64,000 nt of DNA from Burkholderia ubonensis subsp. mesacidophila (GCF_002097715.1 NZ_CP020737.1:3100001-3164000); one strand, 5' to 3'. Counted from the stretch's first letter, positions 44,757 to 55,698 are shown. The notes: a model not told the origin generated them from the letters alone. Numbers and translations: made by a program.

Positions 44757-45644
44757 ATGAACGATTCGTATCCCAGTCGAAAGTCCAACGACAAACCGCA
44801 TGAAAAGCGCTCGCTGCTCGAGCGCCTGACCGACTTCATCTCGCCCGAGCCCGAATCCCGCGGCGAGCTGCTGGAAATCCTCCAGGACGCCCACGAACGC
44901 AACCTGATCGACGCCGATTCGCTGTCGATGATCGAGGGCGTCTTCCAGGTGTCCGACCTGTGCGCCCGTGACATCATGGTGCCGCGCGCGCAGATGGACG
45001 CGATCAACATCGCCGACAAGCCCGAGGATTTCATTCCGTTCGTCCTCGAAAAGGCGCACTCGCGCTACCCCGTCTACGAGGAAAACCGCGACAACGTGAT
45101 CGGCGTGCTCCTCGCGAAGGACCTGCTGCGCTTTTATGCGGAAGAGGAATTCGACGTGCGCGGGATGCTGCGTCCTGCCGTGTTCATCCCCGAATCGAAG
45201 CGCCTGAACGTGCTGCTGCACGACTTCCGGGTCAACCGCAACCACCTCGCGATCGTCGTCGACGAATACGGCGGCGTCGCGGGCCTGATCACGATCGAGG
45301 ACGTGCTCGAGCAGATCGTCGGCGACATCGAGGACGAATACGATTTCGACGAGGAAGCCGGCAACATCATCGCCGCGCCGGACGGCCGCTACCGCGTGCG
45401 CGCGCTGACGGAGATCGAGCAGTTCAACGACGCGTTCGGCACCGATTTCTCCGACGAAGAGGTCGATACGATCGGCGGCCTGATCACGCACCATTTCGGG
45501 CGCGTCCCGCATCGCGGCGAGAAAGTGCAGCTCGGCAACCTCGTATTCGAGATCCAGCGCGGCGACGCGCGCCAGGTCCACGTGCTGCTGGTGCGCCGCA
45601 GTCCGCTCGCGAGCCGCCGCGCCGAGACGTCGCACGAAGACTGA
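44757..45644 (+). CDS. corC: CorC/HlyC-family CBS-domain protein (YbeX)
   Basis: 295 residues without membrane helices. Two CBS domains (about 67-190) carry MVPRAQMDAINIADKPEDF, RYPVYEENRDNVIGVLLAKDLL and VVDEYGGVAGLITIEDVLEQIVGDI. A CorC_HlyC C-terminal domain follows (about 205-285). It is linked to magnesium/cobalt efflux and, in E. coli, to ribosome metabolism. It lies immediately upstream of lnt, the usual ybeX-lnt order. An 11-base TGGTGTATCCT (44699-44709) upstream is also found 5' of ybeY. Confidence 0.93.
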   Translation: MNDSYPSRKSNDKPHEKRSLLERLTDFISPEPESRGELLEILQDAHERNLIDADSLSMIEGVFQVSDLCARDIMVPRAQMDAINIADKPEDFIPFVLEKAHSRYPVYEENRDNVIGVLLAKDLLRFYAEEEFDVRGMLRPAVFIPESKRLNVLLHDFRVNRNHLAIVVDEYGGVAGLITIEDVLEQIVGDIEDEYDFDEEAGNIIAAPDGRYRVRALTEIEQFNDAFGTDFSDEEVDTIGGLITHHFGRVPHRGEKVQLGNLVFEIQRGDARQVHVLLVRRSPLASRRAETSHED

Positions 45645-45708
45645 CCGCCCTGACCGCCGCGCCCCGCGCGGCGTCTCCACCAACCGCTTCGCCCCCCCTT
45701 CGAATCGC

Positions 45709-47400
45709 ATGGACGAGCCGATCCCGTCCCGCCCGGCAGGCGGCCTCCTCGCGCCGGCGCCCGGCCGCACGCTGCCGCGCTGGCACTACCCCGCCGCGCT
45801 GCTCGCCGGCGCGGCCAATACCCTGACCTTCGCACCGACCCCGCACGGCGGCTGGCTGCAGTTGCTGGTATTCGTCTGGTTTTTCGCGCAGCTCACGCGC
45901 ACCGCGAGCTGGAAGAGCGCGGCGCTGACGGGCGGCGCGTTCGGCTTCGGCAACTTCATCTCCGGCATCTGGTGGCTCTACATCAGCATGCACGTCTATG
46001 GCGAGATGGCCGCGCCGCTTGCCGGCGGCGCGCTGGTGCTGTTCTCGCTGTACCTGTCGCTGTATCCGGCATTCTCGGCCGGGCTGTGGTCGTTCTGCGC
46101 GGGCCATGCGTGGCACCGCCGCGAACCGGACCCGCGGCCGTTCGCGCCGACGTGGCACGGCGCATTCGCGTTCGCGAGCGCGTGGGCGCTCGGCGAATGG
46201 CTGCGCGGCACCGTCCTCACCGGCTTTCCGTGGCTCGCGAGCGGCTATCCGCAGGTCGACGGCCCGTTCGCGGGCTTCGCGGCGATCGTCGGCGTGTACG
46301 GGATCGGCTGGCTGCTCGCGCTGTTCGCCGCGCTGATCGTGCAGGCGCTCGCCGCCGCCCGACGGTCCCCGGCGCAGCAGGCGGATAACGGCGGCGACCG
46401 GCGCGTGTGCATCGCGGCGCCGGCCGGTGTCGCGCTCGCGCTCGTCGTGGCCGGCGTCGCGCTGTCGCAGGCGACGTGGACCGTGCCGGCGAACGCGCCG
46501 CTCACGGTCCGGCTGCTGCAGGGCAACGTGAAGCAGGACATCAAGTTCGAGCAGGCGGGCATCGATGCAGCGATCAAGATGTACACGCAGATGATCACCG
46601 ACAAGTCCGCCGACCTGATCGTCACGCCCGAGACGGCGATCGCGGTGATGATCCAGGAATTGCCCGAGCCGTTCGCGCGCGCGGTGCGCAAGTTCAGCGA
46701 CGGCACCGGCTCCGCGGTGCTGTTCGGCGCGGTCGGCGCGTCGGTCACCGACGACGGACGCTACGTCGACTACACGAACAGCCTGTACGGCGTGACGCCG
46801 AATTCGCGCGACATCTATCACTACGACAAGCACCACCTCGTGCCCTTCGGCGAATTCATCCCGTGGGGCTTCCGCTGGTTCGTCGACCTGATGAAGATGC
46901 CGCTCGGCGATTTCGCGCGCGGCGCGCCGGTGCAGAAGCCGTTCCTCGTGCGCAACCAGCCGGTGATGGCCGACATCTGCTACGAGGACATCTTCGGCGA
47001 GGAGATCGCCGCCACCATTCGCGACAACCCGCAGCCGCCCGGCGTGCTCGTCAACGTGACGAACCTCGCGTGGTTCGGCGACACGATCGCGCTCGACCAG
47101 CACCTGCAGATCGCGCGGATGCGCGCGCTCGAGACCGGCCGGCCGATGCTGCGCGCGACCAACACGGGCATGACGGCCGCGATCGATGCGCGCGGCCGCG
47201 TGCTCGGCCAGCTCAAGCCGTTCACGATCGGCTCGCTCGACGTGCGCATCGAAGGCACGAGCGGCTTCACGCCATATGTGACGAGCGGCAACGCCGCCGT
47301 GCTCGCGGTGTCGTTCGTGCTGCTCGCGTTCGGGTTCACGTTCGGGCCGGGGTTGCGGCGGCGCAACGGCAAGCCGGCGCGCGGCGACCGGAAAGCATAA
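45709..47400 (+). CDS. lnt: Apolipoprotein N-acyltransferase
   Basis: 563 residues, with six to seven N-terminal membrane helices and a periplasmic nitrilase-fold domain. The catalytic triad is visible as Glu308 (VTPETAIAV), Lys374 (HYDKHHLVPFGEF) and Cys424 (ADICYEDIF), matching the E. coli Glu267-Lys335-Cys387 order. It adds the third acyl chain to the N-terminal Cys of lipoproteins in the inner membrane. It is 64 bp downstream of corC. A slightly longer C-terminus (final TM and basic tail) ends the protein. Confidence 0.95.
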   Translation: MDEPIPSRPAGGLLAPAPGRTLPRWHYPAALLAGAANTLTFAPTPHGGWLQLLVFVWFFAQLTRTASWKSAALTGGAFGFGNFISGIWWLYISMHVYGEMAAPLAGGALVLFSLYLSLYPAFSAGLWSFCAGHAWHRREPDPRPFAPTWHGAFAFASAWALGEWLRGTVLTGFPWLASGYPQVDGPFAGFAAIVGVYGIGWLLALFAALIVQALAAARRSPAQQADNGGDRRVCIAAPAGVALALVVAGVALSQATWTVPANAPLTVRLLQGNVKQDIKFEQAGIDAAIKMYTQMITDKSADLIVTPETAIAVMIQELPEPFARAVRKFSDGTGSAVLFGAVGASVTDDGRYVDYTNSLYGVTPNSRDIYHYDKHHLVPFGEFIPWGFRWFVDLMKMPLGDFARGAPVQKPFLVRNQPVMADICYEDIFGEEIAATIRDNPQPPGVLVNVTNLAWFGDTIALDQHLQIARMRALETGRPMLRATNTGMTAAIDARGRVLGQLKPFTIGSLDVRIEGTSGFTPYVTSGNAAVLAVSFVLLAFGFTFGPGLRRRNGKPARGDRKA

Positions 47401-47517
47401 CGCGGGCGGCGGTGCGGCAGCAGCCCGCCGCCGCGCCGGCATCGACGCGCGTCGTCACGCCGCCGGCGCGGGCGGCCAGTGATCCGACGGCCGCCTCCGG
47501 AAACCAGCGCCCCGCAT

Positions 47518-49155
47518 TCAGGCGCTCCGCCCGCCCTGCTCCGCCAGCCCCCGCAAATCCCGCGCAACCGCCTCCATCACCGGCTCCCACTGCCCGAATG
47601 CCGGCTGCCGGTACAGCGTCGCGCTCGGATACCACGGGCTGTCGCGCCGCTCGAGCCGCCACGGCCAGTGCGGATTCACGTCGAGCAGCACCCAGGTCGG
47701 CGCGCCCAGTGCGCCGGCCAGATGCGCGACCGACGTGCACACGGTAATCACGAGATCGAGCGCACCGATGTACGTGGCCGTGTCGTCGAAGCTCTGCAGC
47801 TCGGCAGTGTGATCGGCGATCGGCAGACCGGCCGCGCGCGCGGCGGCGACGTCGGCCTCCGCGCCCGGCTGCAGCGAGAAGAACGCGACGCCGTCGATCC
47901 CGCGGAATGCGTCCACGTAGCGCTCGATCCCGACGCGCCGGAACGGATTGCGCTGATGCCCCGCGCTGCCTGTCCACACGAGTCCGACCTTCAGCCGATG
48001 TTCGCCCGCGAGGCGCGCGCGCCATGCGTCGCGCGAGCGCGCATCGGCCCGCAGGTACGGCACGGACGCCGCCAGCGTCGCGTCGCCGGTGCCGAGCATC
48101 AACGGCAGGCTGATCAGCGGCACTTCGTAGTCGAACGGCGGCAACGCGTCGACGCCGCCGCCCGCGCCGAACACATCCGCATGCGCGCCGAGGCTGCGCT
48201 CCATCAGCGCGCCCATTTGCGGAAACGTGTTCCATGCAAGCCGCCCGCCTTCGCGGTGCACGCGCTCGGCAAGCGGCGCGATGAAGCGGCAGAACTGCAG
48301 CACGTCGCCCATCCCCTGCTCGCCCCACACGAGCAGCGTCTTGCCGGCGAGCGGCTCGCCCCGCCAGCGCGGGCCGGGCAGCGCCGGCAGGCGGCCGCGC
48401 AATTCGCCGGAGCCGTCCCAGCGTGCCTCGTGCTCGCGCCAGCCCGCCGCGTAATCGCCGCGTGCGAGATGGATGATCGCGAGGTTGAAGCGGTGCGACG
48501 CGTCGTCGGGCGCGAGCGCGCACGCGCGCGCGGCATAGTGCTCGGCGTCGTCCCAGCGCTGCGCTTCCTTCATCGCCATCGCGACGTTGTTCATCGCGAG
48601 CGCGTTGTCCGGTGCGAGCACGGCGAGCCGTTCCGCGCACGCGAGCGCCCCCGTCAGGTCCTGCGCGGCGAGGCGCGCGGTGACGAGGTTGATCCACGCC
48701 TGCACGTCGTGCGGATCGAACGTCACCGCTTCCTCGAGCAGCGCCGCCTCCTCCGCGCGATCGCCGCCCGACAGCCGCAGCGCGATCGCGAGGTTGTTGC
48801 GCAGCGACGGCAGGTCGGGCTCGGTCGCGAGCGCCGCGCGGTAAGGCGCGACCGCGTCGGCGTGGCGGCCGGCCATCTGCAGCGCGTAGCCGAGATTGAA
48901 GCGGGCGGCCGCATTCGGATGCAGACGCACGCCGAGATCGGCCAGCGCGATCGCGTCCGCCGTGCGCTGCCGCCCGATGAGCGCCGCGGTGAGCCGCGCG
49001 AGCGAAGCCGGGTCGGCCCCGTGCAGGTGGGCGGCCGCGGCGAGCCAGAGGTCGTGCGCGGCGCGGTCGCCGCGCGCCTGCGCGTCGGCGGCCCGCCCGA
49101 GCAGCGCGGTGAACGGCGGCAGCAGCGGAACGAGGAAATCGGTCGAGTCGTCCAT
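47518..49155 (-). CDS. TPR-repeat glycosyltransferase-like protein
   Basis: 545 residues. The N-terminal half (about 60-245) is a run of TPR-like helix pairs ([41 protein letters not shown]). The C-terminal half resembles a GT9-type glycosyltransferase fold: [33 protein letters not shown], and [25 protein letters not shown] as nucleotide-sugar segments. Related proteins may glycosylate surface or secreted proteins. Acceptor and sugar are unknown. The start at MDDSTDF was chosen because the longer frame reads an Arg-rich leader. It is convergent with lnt and divergent from glyQ. Confidence 0.85.
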   Translation of the reverse strand: MDDSTDFLVPLLPPFTALLGRAADAQARGDRAAHDLWLAAAAHLHGADPASLARLTAALIGRQRTADAIALADLGVRLHPNAAARFNLGYALQMAGRHADAVAPYRAALATEPDLPSLRNNLAIALRLSGGDRAEEAALLEEAVTFDPHDVQAWINLVTARLAAQDLTGALACAERLAVLAPDNALAMNNVAMAMKEAQRWDDAEHYAARACALAPDDASHRFNLAIIHLARGDYAAGWREHEARWDGSGELRGRLPALPGPRWRGEPLAGKTLLVWGEQGMGDVLQFCRFIAPLAERVHREGGRLAWNTFPQMGALMERSLGAHADVFGAGGGVDALPPFDYEVPLISLPLMLGTGDATLAASVPYLRADARSRDAWRARLAGEHRLKVGLVWTGSAGHQRNPFRRVGIERYVDAFRGIDGVAFFSLQPGAEADVAAARAAGLPIADHTAELQSFDDTATYIGALDLVITVCTSVAHLAGALGAPTWVLLDVNPHWPWRLERRDSPWYPSATLYRQPAFGQWEPVMEAVARDLRGLAEQGGRSA

Positions 49156-49488
49156 GCGATCGGATACGGTGAGCCGCGCGGCCGCCCATCGGCCGCGCGA
49201 GGCACAATACGCGCATCTTACCGTCCGCGCGCGGCGCCGAGACGCAAGCCGGCGCACGCCGGCACACCGGCTCGAACCGCTCCGCGAAGCGGCCGACACG
49301 ACACGCGCCGGGCCGCCGGCCGGGCCTCGGCGCGCCCCTTCGCCGCCGTTCCGGTCGCATCGCCTCGCCGATCCGGTAAAATTACACGTTTCAGCACACT
49401 AACAAGCCGCGCCGCCGCGCGAGCCGCCCCCCGGGTTTGCGCCCGGGACGCCGCCCGCAACGGAGCGCCAGCGCCACGAAGGCTCTTC
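49156..49488. other. Divergent region TPR-glycosyltransferase / glyQ
   Basis: 333 bases with no supported gene. TAAAAT at 49377-49382 may be the -10 for the glyQ operon. The rest is GC-rich with no clear structure. I see no T-box (not expected in beta-proteobacteria). Confidence 0.5.
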
Positions 49489-50493
49489 ATGCTTACGTTT
49501 CAGCAAATCATCCTGACCCTGCAGTCCTACTGGGACAAGCAGGGTTGCGCTCTGCTCCAGCCCATCGACATGGAAGTCGGCGCGGGCACGTCGCATGTCC
49601 ACACGTTCCTGCGCGCGATCGGCCCCGAGCCGTGGCGCGCCGCGTACGTGCAGCCGTCGCGCCGCCCGAAGGACGGCCGCTACGGCGAGAACCCGAACCG
49701 CCTGCAGCACTACTACCAGTACCAGGTCGTGCTCAAGCCGGCGCCGGAAAACATCCTCGACCTCTACCTCGGCTCGCTCGAAGCGCTCGGCTTCGACCTG
49801 AAGCAGAACGACGTGCGCTTCGTCGAGGACGACTGGGAGAACCCGACGCTCGGCGCGTGGGGCCTCGGCTGGGAAGTCTGGCTGAACGGGATGGAAGTGA
49901 CGCAGTTCACGTATTTCCAGCAGGTCGGCGGCCTCGACTGCAAGCCGGTGCTCGGCGAGATCACCTACGGTCTCGAGCGTCTCGCGATGTACCTGCAGAA
50001 GGTCGAGAACGTGTACGACCTGATCTGGACGGAATGGGAAGAGCAAGGCCCGGACGGTCCCGAGCTGCGCCGCCTGACCTACGGCGACGTCTATCACCAG
50101 AACGAAGTCGAGCAATCGACGTACAACTTCGAGCACGCGAACGTCGACCTGCTGTTCACGTTCTTCAACAGCTACGAAGCGGAAGCGAAGCGGATGATCG
50201 ACGCGCAGCTCGCGCTGCCCGCGTACGAACTCGTGCTGAAGGCCGGCCACACGTTCAACCTGCTCGATGCGCGCGGCGCGATCTCGGTGACCGAGCGCGC
50301 GGCGTACATCGGCCGCATCCGCGCGCTGTCGCGCCTCGTCGCGCAGGCATACTACGAATCGCGCGAGAAACTCGGCTTCCCGATGCTCGGCAACCCGCCG
50401 GGCGTGCCGGGCCTCACCTCCGACGCCCAGGAAGCCGCGCAGCCGGCCTGGGTGCCGCCGCTGAAGGCCGAACGCAAGATCGATCAGGACTGA
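49489..50493 (+). CDS. glyQ: Glycine-tRNA ligase alpha subunit
   Basis: 334 residues from ATG 49489. The class II synthetase core shows [42 protein letters not shown] and [16 protein letters not shown], hallmarks of the alpha subunit of alpha2beta2 GlyRS. It activates glycine. The C-terminal extension ending [12 protein letters not shown] is about 30 residues longer than in E. coli. The long upstream frame is not part of the gene. It is the first gene of glyQ-glyS-gmhB-plsC-ygjP-type, with glyS 17 bp downstream. Confidence 0.97.
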   Translation: MLTFQQIILTLQSYWDKQGCALLQPIDMEVGAGTSHVHTFLRAIGPEPWRAAYVQPSRRPKDGRYGENPNRLQHYYQYQVVLKPAPENILDLYLGSLEALGFDLKQNDVRFVEDDWENPTLGAWGLGWEVWLNGMEVTQFTYFQQVGGLDCKPVLGEITYGLERLAMYLQKVENVYDLIWTEWEEQGPDGPELRRLTYGDVYHQNEVEQSTYNFEHANVDLLFTFFNSYEAEAKRMIDAQLALPAYELVLKAGHTFNLLDARGAISVTERAAYIGRIRALSRLVAQAYYESREKLGFPMLGNPPGVPGLTSDAQEAAQPAWVPPLKAERKIDQD

Positions 50494-50510
50494 CGAGACT
50501 TCTTCACATC

Positions 50511-52610
50511 ATGACGCACAATCATCCCGCCCCCCTGCTCGTCGAACTGCTGACCGAAGAGCTGCCGCCGAAGGCCCTCGCGCGCCTCGGCGACGCGTTC
50601 GCCGAAGGCCTTGCGCAGCGCCTCGCGGCGCGCGACCTGATCGAAGGCGAGCTCGTCTTCGAACGCTATGCGACGCCGCGCCGCCTCGCCGTCGTCGTGC
50701 AAAACGTGCGCGCCGTCGCGCCCGAGAAGCAGGTCCGTGAAAAAGTGCTGCCGGTGTCGGTCGCACTCGACGCCGAAGGCAAGCCCACCGCCCCGCTCGC
50801 GAAGAAGCTCGCAGCGCTCGGCCACCCGAACCTGTCGATCGCCGATCTCGAGCGCGCGCAGGACGGCAAGGCCGAGGCGTTCTTCGTCAACTACGCGGCC
50901 GCCGGCGCGACGCTCGCCGACGGCCTGCAGGCCGCGCTCGACGAAACGCTCGCGAAGCTGCCGATCCCGAAGGTCATGACCTACCAGCGCCCGGACGGCA
51001 CCGACGTGCAGTTCGTGCGCCCGGTGCACCGCCTGACCGCGCTGCACGACGACCGCATCGTGCCCGTCACCGCGTTCGGCATCGACGCCGGCGACACGAC
51101 GCTCGGCCACCGCTTCCTGTCCGACGGCCTCGTCGCGATCTCGCATGCGCGCGCGTATGCGGACACGCTGCGCGACAAGGGCCGCGTGATCGCGCACTTC
51201 GGCGACCGCAAGGAAACGATCCGCACGCAGCTCAACGAGCACGCGAACGGCGATACGGTCGTGATGCCCGAAGCGCTGCTCGACGAAGTGACCTCGCTCG
51301 TCGAATGGCCGGTCGTCTATCCGTGCCGCTTCGAGGACGAATTCCTGCAGGTGCCGCAGGAATGCCTGATCCTGACGATGCAGACCAACCAGAAGTATTT
51401 CGCGCTGACCGACGTCGCCGGCAAGCTGCGCTCGCGCTTCCTGATCGTGTCGAACATCGAGACGAAGACGCCGGGCGAGATCATCGAAGGCAACGAGCGC
51501 GTCGTGCGCCCGCGCCTCGCCGACGCGAAGTTCTTCTTCGAGCAGGACAAGAAGAAGACGCTCGCCGACCGCGTGCCGCTGCTCGCAAACGTCGTCTATC
51601 ACAACAAGCTCGGCACGACGCTCGCGCGCGTCGAGCGCCTCGAGGCGCTGGCCGGCGAAATCGCGCCGGCGATCGGCGCCGACGCCGCGCATGCGAAGCG
51701 CGCCGCACGTCTCGCGAAGGCCGACCTGCTGACCGACATGGTCGGCGAGTTCCCCGAGCTGCAGGGCACGATGGGCACGTACTACGCCCGCCACGACGGC
51801 GAGCCGGACGACGTCGCGCTCGCGTGCACCGAGCACTACCAGCCGCGCTTCTCCGGCGACGCGCTGCCGACGACGCCCGTGTCGACCGCGGTCGCGCTCG
51901 CCGACAAGCTCGAGACGATCGTCGGCATCTGGGGCATCGGCCTCGCGCCGACCGGCGAGAAGGATCCGTTCGCGCTGCGCCGCCACGCGCTCGGCGTGCT
52001 GCGCGTGCTGCTCGAGAAGCAGCTGCCGCTCAATCTCGTGTCGCTGCTGCGCCTCGCGCATGCGCGCTTCGCGGCCGTGCCGGACGTCGCCGAATCGACC
52101 GACGCGATTTTCGCGTTCTTCATGGACCGCCTGCGCGGCCTGCTGCGCGAGCGCGGCTACACGGCGGGCGAAGTCGACGCGGTGCTGAGCCTGAACCCGA
52201 CGCGCCTCGACGACATCGTCGCGCGCCTCGACGCGGTGCGCGAATTCACGCGCCTCGCGGAAGCCGAGGCGCTGGCCGCCGCGAACAAGCGGATCTCGAA
52301 CATCCTGAAGAAGTCGGAAAGCGGCGCGAACGGCGCGGTGCAGCCGGCCCTGTTCGTCGAGGCGGCCGAGAAGGCGCTGCACGAGCAGCTCACGGCCGTG
52401 ACGCCGCGCGTGCAGTCGCAGCTCGAGGCCCGTGCGTACACGGGCGCGCTGTCGGCGCTCGCCGCGCTGCGCGCGCCGGTCGACGCGTTCTTCGACGGCG
52501 TGATGGTCAACGCCGACGATCCCGCGCTGCGCGCGAACCGCCTCGCGCTGCTGTCCGCGCTGCACCAGCAGATGAACTGCGTCGCGGACATCTCGAAGCT
52601 CGCCGCTTAA
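50511..52610 (+). CDS. glyS: Glycine-tRNA ligase beta subunit
   Basis: 699 residues (E. coli 689). It begins [24 protein letters not shown], the GlyS signature, and later carries [11 protein letters not shown] and [14 protein letters not shown]. The C-terminal anticodon-binding domain (about 560-699) has NAALxxALxxL-like text ending [32 protein letters not shown]. It supplies tRNA recognition to the GlyQ catalytic subunit. The 17-bp gap to glyQ indicates one operon. Confidence 0.97.
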   Translation: MTHNHPAPLLVELLTEELPPKALARLGDAFAEGLAQRLAARDLIEGELVFERYATPRRLAVVVQNVRAVAPEKQVREKVLPVSVALDAEGKPTAPLAKKLAALGHPNLSIADLERAQDGKAEAFFVNYAAAGATLADGLQAALDETLAKLPIPKVMTYQRPDGTDVQFVRPVHRLTALHDDRIVPVTAFGIDAGDTTLGHRFLSDGLVAISHARAYADTLRDKGRVIAHFGDRKETIRTQLNEHANGDTVVMPEALLDEVTSLVEWPVVYPCRFEDEFLQVPQECLILTMQTNQKYFALTDVAGKLRSRFLIVSNIETKTPGEIIEGNERVVRPRLADAKFFFEQDKKKTLADRVPLLANVVYHNKLGTTLARVERLEALAGEIAPAIGADAAHAKRAARLAKADLLTDMVGEFPELQGTMGTYYARHDGEPDDVALACTEHYQPRFSGDALPTTPVSTAVALADKLETIVGIWGIGLAPTGEKDPFALRRHALGVLRVLLEKQLPLNLVSLLRLAHARFAAVPDVAESTDAIFAFFMDRLRGLLRERGYTAGEVDAVLSLNPTRLDDIVARLDAVREFTRLAEAEALAAANKRISNILKKSESGANGAVQPALFVEAAEKALHEQLTAVTPRVQSQLEARAYTGALSALAALRAPVDAFFDGVMVNADDPALRANRLALLSALHQQMNCVADISKLAA

Positions 52611-52620
52611 GGGCCGCACG

Positions 52621-53184
52621 ATGCCGACCAGTCCCACCAGGAAGCTCGTCGTCCTCGACCGGGACGGCGTGATCAACGCCGATTCGGATGCGTTCGTCAA
52701 GACGCCCGACGAGTGGATCCCGCTGCCCGGCAGCCTCGAGGCGATCGCACGGCTCAACCACGCGGGGTATCGCGTGGTCGTCGCGACCAACCAGTCCGGC
52801 ATCGGCCGCGGCCTGTTCGACATGGCGACGCTCAACGCGATGCATCTGAAGATGCATCGCGCGGCGGCGGCGGTCGGCGCGCGCATCGACGCGGTGTTCT
52901 TCTGCCCGCACACGGCGGAAGACCACTGCGACTGCCGCAAGCCGAAGCCCGGCATGATGCAGATGATCGCCGACCGTTTCGAGATCGATCCGGACCATAC
53001 GCCGGTCGTCGGCGATTCGCTGCGCGACCTGCAGGCCGGCGTCGCGCTCGGCTTCCAGCCGCATCTCGTGCTGACCGGCAAGGGCAAGAAGACGCTTGCC
53101 GCCGGCAACCTGCCGCCCGGCACGAAGGTCCACGACGATCTGCGCGCGTTCGCGCTCGACTTCCTTTCACACGAACACGAGTGA
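52621..53184 (+). CDS. gmhB: D-glycero-beta-D-manno-heptose-1,7-bisphosphate 7-phosphatase
   Basis: 187 residues of HAD fold. The nucleophile motif LDRDGVIN and NQSGIGRG are present, and the zinc-binding loop FCPHTAEDHCDCRKPKPGM distinguishes GmhB from other HADs. It removes the 7-phosphate in ADP-heptose synthesis for the LPS inner core. It starts 10 bp after glyS and is transcribed with the operon. Ending LSHEHE. Confidence 0.95.
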   Translation: MPTSPTRKLVVLDRDGVINADSDAFVKTPDEWIPLPGSLEAIARLNHAGYRVVVATNQSGIGRGLFDMATLNAMHLKMHRAAAAVGARIDAVFFCPHTAEDHCDCRKPKPGMMQMIADRFEIDPDHTPVVGDSLRDLQAGVALGFQPHLVLTGKGKKTLAAGNLPPGTKVHDDLRAFALDFLSHEHE

Positions 53185-53227
53185 TGCGGCCGCCGCGCGC
53201 ATCCTCCCTTACACCAGACACACGCCG

Positions 53228-53992
53228 ATGCGCTTTGTCCGCTCCCTGCTGCTGCTGATCTACTTCGTCCTGTACACGGTGCCGTACGCGACCGCGTGCT
53301 TCATCGCGTTCCCGTTCCTGCGCCCCGACGCGCGCTACTGGATGGCGGCCGGCTGGTGCAAGTCCACGCTGTGGGTCGTGCGCTGGCTGAACGGCATCCG
53401 CTACCGGATCGAAGGGATCGAGAACCTGCCCGACGGCCCGGCCGTGCTGCTGTCGAAGCACCAGTCCGCATGGGAAACGCTCGCGTTCCCGGCGCTGATG
53501 CCGAAGCCGCTCTGCTACGTGTTCAAGCGCGAGCTGCTGTACGTGCCGTTCTTCGGCTGGGCGCTCGGCATGCTGCACATGGTCCACATCAACCGCAAGG
53601 AAGGCAAGAACGCGTTCGGCTCGGTGATCAGCCAGGGCAAGAAGCGGCTCGCGGAAGGCGCGTGGGTGATCATGTTCCCCGAAGGCACGCGCACGCCGGT
53701 CGGCAAGCAGGGCAAGTACAAGACGGGCGGCGCGCGCTTCGCGATCGAGACCGGCGCGCCGGTCGTGCCGATCGCGCACAACGCGGGCAATGTGTGGCCG
53801 CGCAATTCGTTCACGAAATTCCCGGGCGTCGTCACGGTGTCGATCGGCAAGCCGATCGAATCGGCCGGCCTCACGCCCGACGCATTGAACTCTCAGGTCG
53901 AAGCCTGGATCGAAGCGGAAATGCGCCGCATCGATCCGGACGCGTACAGCGCGCCCGGCAACGCCGAAAGGCGCAATGCCGCGCGCGTCTGA
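53228..53992 (+). CDS. plsC: 1-Acyl-sn-glycerol-3-phosphate acyltransferase (PlsC-like)
   Basis: 254 residues with one N-terminal membrane segment (about 7-31). The acyltransferase block I is KHQSAWETL: the His-x4 position is Glu here instead of Asp. Block II is FGWALGMLHMVHINR and block III is FPEGTRTPVG. It would convert lysophosphatidic acid to phosphatidic acid in the inner membrane. The neighbourhood with gmhB is typical of beta-proteobacteria. It could also be a specialised lysophospholipid acyltransferase paralog. Confidence 0.92.
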   Translation: MRFVRSLLLLIYFVLYTVPYATACFIAFPFLRPDARYWMAAGWCKSTLWVVRWLNGIRYRIEGIENLPDGPAVLLSKHQSAWETLAFPALMPKPLCYVFKRELLYVPFFGWALGMLHMVHINRKEGKNAFGSVISQGKKRLAEGAWVIMFPEGTRTPVGKQGKYKTGGARFAIETGAPVVPIAHNAGNVWPRNSFTKFPGVVTVSIGKPIESAGLTPDALNSQVEAWIEAEMRRIDPDAYSAPGNAERRNAARV

Positions 53993-54041
53993 TTCACCCG
54001 GGCCGGATCCGTTGTTGCGTACTACAAGACGAAGCGAATTG

Positions 54042-54944
54042 ATGAAGAAGCGTCCGCGGCCACGACCCGCCGTCGTGGCTCTCGATCATCGCCAGCTGGA
54101 TCTGCCGCTCTTCGACGGGCCGGCCGCCGCGCCGTCGGCGCCGTCCGCGCCCTCAGCGCCGCAGACGCCACCCGAAGCAACGCCCGTCGCGGTACCCGCT
54201 CCCGATCCCGCGCCCGACCGTTCGCGCGTGCGCACGTTCGCGCTCGACAGCCGGGTGCTCGAATACCGGCTGAAGCGCTCCGCGCGCCGCACGATCGGCT
54301 TCACGATCGACGGCAGCGGGCTGACGATCACCGCGCCGCGCTGGGTCACGCTCTCGGACATCGAGGCGGCGATCACGGAGAAACAGCGCTGGATCTTCGC
54401 GAAGCTCGCGGAATGGAAGACGCGCACCGAACAGCGCGCGCTGCCGCAGATCGACTGGCGCGACGGCGCGCAGCTCCCGTATCTGGGCAAATCGGTGACG
54501 GTCGCGCTCGCGTCCGATGCCGGCGCGGTCGCGTTCGACGGCGATGCGCAGCGGCTCGCGCTGCCGCTGCCCGCGCACGCCGACGCGCAGCAGATCAAGG
54601 ACCGCGTGCAGGGCTGGCTGCAGGGCGAGGCGAAGCGGATCTTCGGCGAACGGCTCGCGTTCTACGCGGAACAGCTCGGCGTCACGTATTCGATGTATGC
54701 GCTGTCGTCGGCCGCGACGCGCTGGGGCAGTTGCTCGAGCGACGGCAAGATCCGCCTGAACTGGCGGCTGATCCACTTTCCGATGTCGATCATCGACTAT
54801 GTCGTCGCGCACGAGCTGTCGCATCTGCGCGAGATGAACCACAGCCCGCGCTTCTGGCAGACCGTCGAATCGATCTTCCCGGAATTCCGCGAAGCGCGGC
54901 ACACGCTCAAGCATCATCCGCCCGAGCTGCTGCCGTCGCTGTAA
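54042..54944 (+). CDS. YgjP-like zinc metalloprotease (DUF45)
   Basis: 300 residues. ATG 54042 opens a Pro/Ala-rich N-terminal region (about 1-60) that is probably disordered. The YgjP/M48-like domain (about 70-300) has ATRWGSCSSDGKIRLNWRLI, then the zinc motif VVAHELSHLREMNHSPRFW, with HELSH and the third His in NHSPRFW. It is a putative cytoplasmic metallopeptidase linked to nucleic-acid or UvrD-related functions in some genomes. The target is unknown. It is the last gene of the glyQ operon and is followed by a strong terminator. A longer frame starting at 53976 overlaps plsC. Confidence 0.88.
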   Translation: MKKRPRPRPAVVALDHRQLDLPLFDGPAAAPSAPSAPSAPQTPPEATPVAVPAPDPAPDRSRVRTFALDSRVLEYRLKRSARRTIGFTIDGSGLTITAPRWVTLSDIEAAITEKQRWIFAKLAEWKTRTEQRALPQIDWRDGAQLPYLGKSVTVALASDAGAVAFDGDAQRLALPLPAHADAQQIKDRVQGWLQGEAKRIFGERLAFYAEQLGVTYSMYALSSAATRWGSCSSDGKIRLNWRLIHFPMSIIDYVVAHELSHLREMNHSPRFWQTVESIFPEFREARHTLKHHPPELLPSL

Positions 54945-54951
54945 ACATCAA

Positions 54952-54988
54952 CGGGCGGTGCGGGATTCCCCGCGCCGCCCGTTTTTCC
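54952..54988 (+). terminator. Terminator of the glyQ-ygjP-type operon
   Basis: A 14-bp stem (54952-54965 with 54970-54983, one G-U pair) with an ATTC loop, followed by TTTTT. It is 7 bases after the stop. It may also act weakly for gloA, which ends on the other strand at 55040. Confidence 0.93.
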
Positions 54989-55039
54989 GCTTTGCATCGC
55001 GACGCGCATGGCGCGCACCGCGGCTCGCTCATCCGGCGC

Positions 55040-55429
55040 TCAGTGCGCCTTCTTCTGGATGAACTCGATCTTGTAGCCGTCCGGATCCTCGACGAACGCG
55101 ATCACGGTCGTGCCGTGCTTCATCGGGCCCGCTTCGCGCGTGACCTTGCCGCCTTGCGCCTTGATCTGCTCGCAGGCCTTGTACGCATCGTCGACTTCCA
55201 GCGCCAGATGGCCGAAACCCGTGCCGAGGTCGTAGGACGGCGTATCCCAGTTGTGGGTCAGTTCGAGCACCGTGCTCCTGCTTTCGTCGTCGTAGCCGAC
55301 AAAAGCGAGCGTGAACTTGCCTTCCGGATAATCCTCGCGGCGCAGCAGCTTCATGCCGAGCAATTCGGTGTAGAACTTGATCGAGCGGTCGAGATCGCCG
55401 ACTCGCAGCATCGTGTGCAGTAAACGCAT
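55040..55429 (-). CDS. gloA: Lactoylglutathione lyase (glyoxalase I)
   Basis: 129 residues. Metal ligands match E. coli GloA numbering exactly: His5 (MRLLHTML), Glu56 ([10 protein letters not shown]), His74 ([11 protein letters not shown]) and Glu122 ([11 protein letters not shown]). It detoxifies methylglyoxal-glutathione hemithioacetal to S-lactoylglutathione. The E. coli-like length and sequence suggest a nickel-dependent type. It stands alone, downstream of nothing on its strand within 250 bp. Confidence 0.97.
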   Translation of the reverse strand: MRLLHTMLRVGDLDRSIKFYTELLGMKLLRREDYPEGKFTLAFVGYDDESRSTVLELTHNWDTPSYDLGTGFGHLALEVDDAYKACEQIKAQGGKVTREAGPMKHGTTVIAFVEDPDGYKIEFIQKKAH

Positions 55430-55698
55430 TTCTTGTACTCCGTGGGGACTTGCCTGAACGGCAGACTCTACCAGAGTCGGGGGGATCTCGCCGGAGGCGC
55501 GCCCGGCCCGGCGGCGCCTTGCAGCAGCGCACGCCACACCGATCAGGTAACATCGTCGCAGCTCGCCCCACGCACCGCCCGCCGCCCGCGCGCTCACCCG
55601 CCCACCTCAGCCAACCGCTAGACCGCCGTGCACAACCACCGATTCGCGCGCACCGCACGCGCCCATTGCCCGCCCTGCCGTACCGGCGAAGCCCGCCG

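Noticed and set aside
47479..49488. Long N-terminal extension of glyQ
   Set aside because: The extension overlaps the antisense TPR gene and has shadow-frame composition. GlyQ family proteins begin at [12 protein letters not shown].
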